Made by a program: the position numbers and the translations under genes
Assembly (NCBI GenBank): GCA_030600865.1
Contig: JAUVUS010000223.1
Span: 1-5,233 of the forward strand
Origin: Bacteroidales bacterium
Lineage (GTDB): Bacteria > Bacteroidota > Bacteroidia > Bacteroidales > UBA12077
DNA length: 5,233 bases
Direction: 5' to 3'
The notes under the pieces: generated by a model
Databases searched by the model: none
What the model was told of the DNA's origin: nothing
What the model saw: only the letters and a program-made list of their open reading frames with translations
Shown here: piece after piece, positions 1 through 5,233 of the stretch
How positions within the stretch are numbered: the first letter of the stretch is position 1
Layout of the letters: every line of letters starts with the position of its first letter

Positions 1-2171
1 ATTTAGAAGATATTCCTTTACCCGGTTCTTTAGGTCGTGCCTGTTATGCTCCTTGCGAAGGCGAATGTACAAGAAACGAAACCGATGGCTCTGTTAATAT
101 TCGTAGAATAAAAAGATTTTTTTCTGATTATTATTACAATAAATATCCTGAACCTCTAACAAATTCAATTGAAAACCTGTCTGCCGACAGGCAAGATAAA
201 TCAGGTAAAAAAGTTGCAATTATTGGTTCCGGGCCATCAGGATTAACTGCAGCATATCATTTGGCTAAAGAAGGACATACAGTTAAGATTTTTGAAGCGG
301 ATAATGAATTGGGTGGAATGTTAAAATCAACTATTCCTTCATTCAGATTACCCAAAGATATTGTTGACAGAGATATCAAAAACATTACATCTCTTGGAGT
401 TGAGTATGAACTTAATAACAGAATTGATAAGCTGGGAGATTTAAAATCCAAAGGATATGATGCCATATATGTTTCAGTTGGTACTCACGAAACATTAAAA
501 TTTAATTGTAGTGGGAAAACTCTGGAAGGTGTGTTATGTTGCCTTACTTTTTTAAAGAATGTAAATTACGGAGACAAACCTGATTTAACCGGTAAAACAG
601 TTATGGTATGTGGAGGCGGAAATGTAGCAATGGATTCTGCACGAACTGCATTACGTTTAAATGCAAAAAAGGTCGTAGTTGCTTACCGTAGAGAGCGTGA
701 TCAAATGCCTGCTGCAGATATCGAAATTAAAGAAGCTGAAGAAGAAGGTGTTGAATTTCAGTTCCTGAAAAATCCCGTTGAATTTATTGGAGAGAATAAC
801 CAATTAACAGCCGTTAAATGTATAAATATGAAGCTCGGCGAACCTGATGAGAGTGGCAGGAGAAGACCAATTCCAATCGAGGGATCTGAGCATATTGTAA
901 AAACTGATATTATAATTGTATCCATTGGATTATTACCATCTTCTTCTCCTTTTAAAGATGATTTAGATCTTAACAAAAATGGAACAATTGATGTAAATCC
1001 TGAAACATTACAAACATCTGAACCATATATATTCGCTGGAGGTGATGTTGTTACCGGAGCATCATCTATTATTGAAGCAGCTGGTCAGGGCAAACGAGCG
1101 GCTTTCTTTATTGATAAATATTTAAATAAAGAAGATCTTTCTGAATTTGAATTTGATCATCGGCTTCCTCCGGCCAGTAAAGAACAAGTGCTTGCAAGAA
1201 TTGAGAATCAGAAATCAATAATGCCTGTAATAGCATACGAAAGGCCTGCTAAAGAGAGAATAAAAGATTGTAATGAAATTGAATCGACTTATACAGAAGA
1301 AGAAGCACTCCTTAGTGCTTCAAGGTGCTTAAATTGTGGGAATTGCAGGGAATGCCACCAATGTGTAGAGGCATGTCCTGCTGATGCAATTGATTTCAAT
1401 CAGAGAGAAAAAGAATTATCTCTCAAGGTTAAATCAGTAATTCTGGCACCGGGATTTAAATTATTTCCTCCTGAAAATATTTTCGAATATGGTTATAATA
1501 AATACAAGAATGTAATACATTCCATGGAGATGGATCGGCTCCTTGCCCCTACAAGACCTTTCCATGATATATTAAGACCGTTGGATGGAAAAAAACCGGA
1601 TAATATTGCCTACGTATTGTGTGTAGGATCCAGAAATTGTTCAGAGAATAATTGTGTTTGTTCACAAATATGCTGTATGTATTCGATTAAGCAAGGTCAG
1701 TTATTAATGGGAGCATTACCTTTAGCCGATATCACTATTTATTATATTGATATCAGAGCTTTCGGAAAAGGTTTTGAAGAATTTTACCAACAAGGAAAAG
1801 CAATGGGAGTTGAGTTTATAAAAGGAACAATAGCAAATATTACAGAAAAAGAAAATGGGAATCTTATTTTACGACATGAAAATATTGAAACTGGCGATAT
1901 TGATGAAGCTGAACATGACCTTGTAGTTTTATCGGTAGGAATTCTTCCTAATTCAGAAATGACTTCATTATTCAAAAATGAAACATTAGAAGTAGATGAG
2001 TATAATTATATAAAACAGGTAGATGAAATGATAAATCCTGCAAAAACAAGTATTGAAGGAGTTTTTGTTGCCGGATCAGCATCCTGGCCAATGGATATTC
2101 CCGACTCAATACTTTCTGCAGGTGCAGCATCAGCAGAATCAGCCAGTTATATAAATAAGATAAAATCTTAA
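1..2171 (+). CDS. GltD-type NADPH/FAD oxidoreductase fused to HdrA-like C-terminal half (5' partial)
   Basis: The reading frame is open from position 3, so the true start lies left of the window. A TTG at 261 is inside the FAD-binding fold and is not a credible start. Of 722 visible residues, 1-50 are the end of a GltD/DPYD-type Fe-S domain (C14, C18, C22). Residues 70-105 form the FAD Rossmann fold (VAIIGSGPSG). Residues 199-236 form the NAD(P) fold (GGGNVAMD, then YRRERDQMPA, whose arginines are typical of NADPH use). The GltD part closes with AGGDVVTGASSIIEAAGQGK near 345-364. After a linker comes a six-cysteine ferredoxin-like motif (442-458), then the second half of HdrA: VILAPGF, the Cys motif C540/C553/C557/C558, YYIDIRAFGKG, and a closing EGVFVAGS at 685-692. 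There is no second GxGxxG motif and no C-terminal ferredoxin domain. It probably feeds NADPH electrons into the Hdr-like complex encoded downstream. Family assignment is firm; partner and direction are inferred. Confidence 0.9.
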   Translation, partial: LEDIPLPGSLGRACYAPCEGECTRNETDGSVNIRRIKRFFSDYYYNKYPEPLTNSIENLSADRQDKSGKKVAIIGSGPSGLTAAYHLAKEGHTVKIFEADNELGGMLKSTIPSFRLPKDIVDRDIKNITSLGVEYELNNRIDKLGDLKSKGYDAIYVSVGTHETLKFNCSGKTLEGVLCCLTFLKNVNYGDKPDLTGKTVMVCGGGNVAMDSARTALRLNAKKVVVAYRRERDQMPAADIEIKEAEEEGVEFQFLKNPVEFIGENNQLTAVKCINMKLGEPDESGRRRPIPIEGSEHIVKTDIIIVSIGLLPSSSPFKDDLDLNKNGTIDVNPETLQTSEPYIFAGGDVVTGASSIIEAAGQGKRAAFFIDKYLNKEDLSEFEFDHRLPPASKEQVLARIENQKSIMPVIAYERPAKERIKDCNEIESTYTEEEALLSASRCLNCGNCRECHQCVEACPADAIDFNQREKELSLKVKSVILAPGFKLFPPENIFEYGYNKYKNVIHSMEMDRLLAPTRPFHDILRPLDGKKPDNIAYVLCVGSRNCSENNCVCSQICCMYSIKQGQLLMGALPLADITIYYIDIRAFGKGFEEFYQQGKAMGVEFIKGTIANITEKENGNLILRHENIETGDIDEAEHDLVVLSVGILPNSEMTSLFKNETLEVDEYNYIKQVDEMINPAKTSIEGVFVAGSASWPMDIPDSILSAGAASAESASYINKIKS
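176..191. repeat. Small hairpin repeat inserted in frame (Bacteroidota-type dispersed palindrome)
   Basis: CCTGTC and GACAGG form a 6-bp inverted repeat around a TGCC loop. The element is GC-rich in AT-rich surroundings and reads in frame as LSADRQ inside the linker between the Fe-S domain and the FAD fold of the first gene. The position is tolerant, since this linker varies in GltD proteins. From memory, near-identical palindromes (CCTGCCTGCCGACAGGCAGG type) are scattered through many Bacteroidota genomes. No second copy is seen in this window, so calling it a dispersed repeat rests on recall rather than on this sequence. Confidence 0.55.
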
Positions 2172-2175
2172 TCAG

Positions 2176-4371
2176 ATGAAAACTAAAATTGGAGTATATA
2201 TCTGTCAGTGTGGTGGTAACATATCGGATTATGTTGATGTGGATAAAGTTAGAGAAGCCGTAAAAAACGAACCGGGTGTTGCTTTGGCTAAACATATGAT
2301 GTTTACCTGTGCTGATTCCAGCCAAAAAGAAATGATAGATGATATTAAGGAAAACAATCTAGATGCTTTGGTTGTTGCATCATGTTCTCCTAAACTACAC
2401 TTATATACATTTAGAAATGTAGCTGAGAGGGCAGGAATAAATCAATATAATTATATACAGGTTAATTTAAGAGAACAATGCTCCTGGGCTCATACCGACA
2501 AACCAAAAGATGCTACTCTAAAAGGAATTGGACTTGTAAGAGCAGGAATAGCCAAAGTAAGGTTATCAGAAGCATTGGAAAAAATAACAATATCATCCTA
2601 TAATGTCGTTACCATTATTGGTGCGGGAGTATCCGGAATGAGAGCTGCAATTGAACTTGCAGATATGGGAACTGATGTTTACCTGATTGAAAAAGATCAT
2701 TTTGTTGGTGGACGACCAACTCAGATGGAGGAATTATTTCAGAGCAAGCAAACAGGAAAAGAAATCATTGAAAGATTATTCACCGAAATTAAAAAAAGAG
2801 AGAAAATAAAGCTTTTTACAGGGGCAGAACTGGAATCTTTAACCGGGAATATAGGAAATTTTCATGCTAAAGTGAAAATTAAACCACGGTATATCATTCC
2901 GGGTTATGATAAGAAAAAGCTTAAAGAATGTATAGAAAAATGTACTGATGAAGTTACTGACGAATTTAACTTTGGATTGATTAAGAGAAAGGCTATTTAT
3001 AAAAATTATGACAAAGCATTGCCTGATATTCCTGTGATAGATAAAGATTCATTTAATCCGGATGATGAATTTCTTGAAACATATAAAGATTGCATTGACC
3101 TTAATCAGAAAGAAAAAATTCTGAATCTTAAATCAGGAGCAATTCTCTTATGTACAGGTTTTGATTTGTATGAACCCAACAAAGGTGAATATGGATATGA
3201 AAATTTTGAAGATGTAATTACACTTCATCAGTTAAAAAGAATTATCGAACTAAACGACAATGAAAAATTAATATACAATAGTAAAGAAATTAAAAGAATC
3301 GTATTTATTTATTGTGTAGGAAGCAGACAAACTAAAGGAGAAAATAAATATTGTTCGCGTTTTTGTTGTACTGCTGCAATTCATAGTTCTATTATTATTA
3401 AAAAGGAATATAAAGATATTAGATGTTGCCATATATACAGGGACATGAGAACCTACGGTAAACAGGAAATATTATATAATGAAGCAAGAGATCAAAAAGA
3501 TATGTTCTTTAAATTTAATGAAGAAGAACCTCCAATTATCGAAAAAGAAGGCGATAATACAATTGTTAAAATAAAAGATGTGCTACTCGAAGGACAAGAA
3601 ATTGAGCTTATACCGGATTTGGTTGTCCTTGTTACCGGGATGGTTCCAAGAAAAGATACTCCGGCACTTGCAAATATTGTAAAAGCGCCAATTGGACTGG
3701 ATAAATTTTTTAACGAGGTACATCCAAAATTAAGACCTGTAGAAACTGTTATCGATGGTGTCTTTATTGCCGGTTCATGTCAGGGTCCTAAGAATATTAC
3801 CGAATCAATAAATTCTTCTCTCGCAGCATCGGCAAAAATTCATTCAATAATAAGTAGTGGAGAAATAAAACTTGAACCAATAATTGCAACAATTAACAAA
3901 GATACCTGCGAATGGTGCGGAAAATGTATTGAAGTTTGTGATTATGATGCAATAACAAAAACTGAATATAATGGTAAATCAATCGCTACTGTCAATATAG
4001 CACTTTGTAAAGGTGGCGGCATGTGTTTGCCGGTTTGCCCGGTTGATGCTATTGAAATTACAGGTTATTCCAACCTGGAAATAGAATCCATGATTGATGC
4101 TATAAATAAGGAAATAAAAATAGAATCTACGGAAGAAGTAACTCCGGTTGATGAATCTGAACATAAAATGAAGGAAATGCCGGAAATCTGGAATAAAATC
4201 TTAGAATCGCTTAAACAAGAACAAAAATCTATTCCACAGATTGCTGAAGATACAAATCTTTCATCGCCTGTTATTACATATCATATAATGACTATGGTAA
4301 AATACGGATATATAAATCCAACAGAAATGGACGAAATGGATGAATTTTATTTTTATGAATTAAAAAAATAG
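2176..4371 (+). CDS. hdrA: HdrA-like FAD/iron-sulfur subunit with degenerate inserted ferredoxin domain and winged-helix-like C-terminus
   Basis: This is a cytoplasmic flavoprotein of the heterodisulfide reductase subunit A family, which carries or bifurcates electrons. The ATG lies 4 nt after the previous stop; no clear Shine-Dalgarno is present, so translational coupling is likely. Domains in order are as follows. Residues 1-130 are the HdrA N-terminal Fe-S domain (ICQCGGNI, C45, ASCSPKLH, REQCSWAH). Residues 145-180 are the FAD fold (TIIGAGVSGMRAA, then VGGR). About 189-310 is the inserted ferredoxin region, where most ligand cysteines are replaced. The central Cys motif is C380, C393, C397, C398. 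The FAD domain closes at DGVFIAGSCQGPKNI (528-541). A C-terminal ferredoxin domain has C578/C581/C584/C588 and C611/C617/C621, with Gly614 where a cysteine is expected. Residues 668-731 resemble a winged helix. It likely pairs with the upstream fusion and the HdrC-like protein. Family is near certain; the electron path is inferred. Confidence 0.93.
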   Translation: MKTKIGVYICQCGGNISDYVDVDKVREAVKNEPGVALAKHMMFTCADSSQKEMIDDIKENNLDALVVASCSPKLHLYTFRNVAERAGINQYNYIQVNLREQCSWAHTDKPKDATLKGIGLVRAGIAKVRLSEALEKITISSYNVVTIIGAGVSGMRAAIELADMGTDVYLIEKDHFVGGRPTQMEELFQSKQTGKEIIERLFTEIKKREKIKLFTGAELESLTGNIGNFHAKVKIKPRYIIPGYDKKKLKECIEKCTDEVTDEFNFGLIKRKAIYKNYDKALPDIPVIDKDSFNPDDEFLETYKDCIDLNQKEKILNLKSGAILLCTGFDLYEPNKGEYGYENFEDVITLHQLKRIIELNDNEKLIYNSKEIKRIVFIYCVGSRQTKGENKYCSRFCCTAAIHSSIIIKKEYKDIRCCHIYRDMRTYGKQEILYNEARDQKDMFFKFNEEEPPIIEKEGDNTIVKIKDVLLEGQEIELIPDLVVLVTGMVPRKDTPALANIVKAPIGLDKFFNEVHPKLRPVETVIDGVFIAGSCQGPKNITESINSSLAASAKIHSIISSGEIKLEPIIATINKDTCEWCGKCIEVCDYDAITKTEYNGKSIATVNIALCKGGGMCLPVCPVDAIEITGYSNLEIESMIDAINKEIKIESTEEVTPVDESEHKMKEMPEIWNKILESLKQEQKSIPQIAEDTNLSSPVITYHIMTMVKYGYINPTEMDEMDEFYFYELKK

Positions 4372-4410
4372 CATACTTATAATTTTATAAATGATTTATT
4401 AAAAATAATC

Positions 4411-4416
4411 GGAGGA
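4411..4416 (+). promoter_or_regulatory. Strong Shine-Dalgarno for the HdrC-like gene
   Basis: GGAGGA sits 7 nt before the ATG at 4424 and fixes that start. The 52-nt gap between genes two and three (4372-4423) is otherwise AT-rich, with no convincing promoter, terminator hairpin or small ORF. The strong site contrasts with the junction at 2172-2175, which has none. Confidence 0.8.
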
Positions 4417-4423
4417 TTTTATA

Positions 4424-4729
4424 ATGTCACTCAGGATAAATTTCGAAGTAATTAATAAGATTGAAGCTTTAGGTTCCAAAGGCATGGAGAAATGCTACAA
4501 CTGCGGTAATTGCATTGGAATTTGTCCGATGGAACTGGATATTTTACCACGTAAAATTTTCAGATATGCATTATTAGGAATACATAATAAAATTGTTGAA
4601 GAAAAAGAAATGATTTTTTCTTGTTTATTATGCAAACGTTGCGAAGAAAGTTGCCCAAGTGATGTTCCTATTGCAGAAAATATCAGAATATTAAGATATT
4701 ATATAAATCGTGAAGAGTTTAAAATTTAA
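4424..4729 (+). CDS. hdrC: HdrC-like 4Fe-4S dicluster electron-transfer subunit
   Basis: This 101-residue protein has two complete CxxCxxCxxxCP motifs (C24, C27, C30, C34 and C67, C70, C73, C77), enough to hold two [4Fe-4S] clusters. The context CYNCGNCIGICP, then PRKIFRYALLG, then CLLCKRCEESCP followed by IAENIRILR, matches the HdrC/GlpC-type helical ferredoxin arrangement rather than a simple bacterial 2[4Fe-4S] ferredoxin. In Hdr complexes HdrC wires HdrA to the CCG subunit (HdrB/HdrD). Here it sits exactly between an HdrA gene and a CCG-like gene, which supports the same role. It is shorter than my recollection of methanogen HdrC, lacking a long tail after the second cluster. There is no signal peptide or membrane segment, so it should be soluble. 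Start and stop are clear. Confidence 0.9.
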   Translation: MSLRINFEVINKIEALGSKGMEKCYNCGNCIGICPMELDILPRKIFRYALLGIHNKIVEEKEMIFSCLLCKRCEESCPSDVPIAENIRILRYYINREEFKI

Positions 4730-4730
4730 C

Positions 4731-4736
4731 AGGAGA
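4731..4736 (+). promoter_or_regulatory. Shine-Dalgarno for the CCG-like gene
   Basis: AGGAGA begins 2 nt after the stop of the HdrC-like gene and lies 7 nt before the ATG at 4744. It supports that start and indicates co-transcription with the preceding gene. Confidence 0.75.
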
Positions 4737-4743
4737 AACTATT

Positions 4744-5233
4744 ATGCCACTGCCAATTAAAGATGTATTAGGAATATTAGTAGATAATCTCAGAATAAGA
4801 AATAGTGTTTTGCCAATATCTAAAAAAACCGCTACACGATGGGCAAAAAAATGTAATATCCCTAAAGGTGGAGATACTGTTATTTATACCGGTTTAATGT
4901 ATCAGATCGTTCCTTCGATTACTGCATTAGTGAAAACCCTTGAAAAGATGGAAGGTTCTTTTCTGCTTAAATTTATTTCGCTTGGCAGATTTACTAATAA
5001 ATTCATTAATATATCTAAATTTTTTGGGCGAATTGACAAAAAAGAGGCAAAACAACACAATAATACTCTTTGCATTATTGCTAATCTTTTGAAAAAAGCA
5101 GATGTCGATTTTGGTTATTTGTATGAAGATGATTTGTATGTAGGAGCTCTAGCCTATGATTTAGGAGCTGATGATATATTTAATAAACACATTGAAAAGG
5201 TATATGAGGTATTTAAAAAAAATAATGTAAAAA
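4744..5233 (+). CDS. (Fe-S)-binding protein of the HdrB/HdrD (CCG-domain) type, N-terminal part (3' partial)
   Basis: An open frame starts at ATG 4744 (MPLPIKDVLGIL) and runs off the right edge after 163 codons. An AT-rich leader of about 45 residues is followed by DTVIYTGLMYQIVPSI (44-59), which looks like the first beta-strand and helix of a CCG (cysteine-rich) domain. Later, ADVDFGYLYEDDLYVGALAYDLG (119-141) occupies the place where CCG proteins carry their paired cysteines before a Y/G-rich turn. The only visible cysteines are C37 and C110, and neither fits the CCG pattern, so this first repeat seems unable to hold the usual cluster. A second, functional CCG repeat may follow outside the window. 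Position right after the HdrC-like gene fits the HdrB/HdrD role of catalytic or terminal electron-accepting subunit. Family call is moderate because the diagnostic half is missing. Confidence 0.7.
   Translation, partial: MPLPIKDVLGILVDNLRIRNSVLPISKKTATRWAKKCNIPKGGDTVIYTGLMYQIVPSITALVKTLEKMEGSFLLKFISLGRFTNKFINISKFFGRIDKKEAKQHNNTLCIIANLLKKADVDFGYLYEDDLYVGALAYDLGADDIFNKHIEKVYEVFKKNNVK

Noticed and set aside
261..263. TTG as start codon of the first gene
   Set aside because: The frame is open to the left edge and the upstream residues form the Fe-S domain and the FAD GxGxxG motif, so the TTG encodes an internal Leu.
758..976. Minus-strand 72-codon frame inside the first gene
   Set aside because: It is antisense to the NADPH domain, with no start-site signal or recognisable family.
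1972..2325. 117-codon minus-strand reading frame across the gene 1/gene 2 junction
   Set aside because: It overlaps two well-supported genes and shows no recognisable domain; its composition is that of an antisense shadow.
4359..4371. A-run just before the stop of the HdrA gene as a possible frameshift site
   Set aside because: Shifted frames end quickly without joining the next gene, which has its own strong Shine-Dalgarno and ATG.
4376..4400. AT-rich imperfect palindromes in the 52-nt intergenic gap as promoter or terminator
   Set aside because: No GC stem followed by a T tract and no clear Bacteroidota-type TAnnTTTG box; the pattern is expected from base composition alone.

Overview
The window is a single plus-strand gene run of low-GC DNA coding for subunits of a heterodisulfide-reductase-like (Hdr-like) flavin and iron-sulfur electron-transfer complex. 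It holds four genes, and the outer two are cut by the window edges. Gene order, tight spacing (4, 52 and 14 nt) and shared strand point to one operon. No tRNA, rRNA, CRISPR array, insertion sequence, internal promoter or terminator is visible.

Layout. (1) Positions 1-2171: the 3' part of a large fusion protein. A GltD-type NADPH/FAD oxidoreductase with its N-terminal Fe-S domain is joined to the second half of an HdrA-like protein. (2) 2176-4371: a 731-residue HdrA homologue. Its N-terminal Fe-S domain, FAD site and central Cys motif are intact, but most cysteines of its inserted ferredoxin domain are gone, and it ends in a winged-helix-like tail. (3) 4424-4729: a short HdrC-like protein with two [4Fe-4S] motifs. 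(4) 4744 to the right edge: the N-terminal part of a (Fe-S)-binding protein resembling the HdrB/HdrD (CCG-domain) family, whose first CCG-like repeat lacks the usual cysteines.

Likely joint function (inference). The GltD module would take electrons from NADPH, or give them to NADP+. The two HdrA-like flavin/Fe-S units, the HdrC-like protein and the CCG-like protein would carry or split those electrons toward a second acceptor, such as a disulfide, ferredoxin or another partner encoded outside the window. The true substrate cannot be read from these genes.

Organism. AT-rich coding sequence, variable Shine-Dalgarno use, and a CCTGTCTGCCGACAGG hairpin inserted in frame (a type of dispersed palindrome I associate with Bacteroidota genomes) suggest an anaerobic, probably uncultured Bacteroidota or a relative. 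This is a moderate-confidence inference.

The most interesting point is how the two neighbouring HdrA-like proteins complement each other. The fusion lacks the HdrA N-terminal half but keeps a cysteine-rich ferredoxin motif. The full-length HdrA keeps the N-terminal half but has lost the cysteines of the matching domain.
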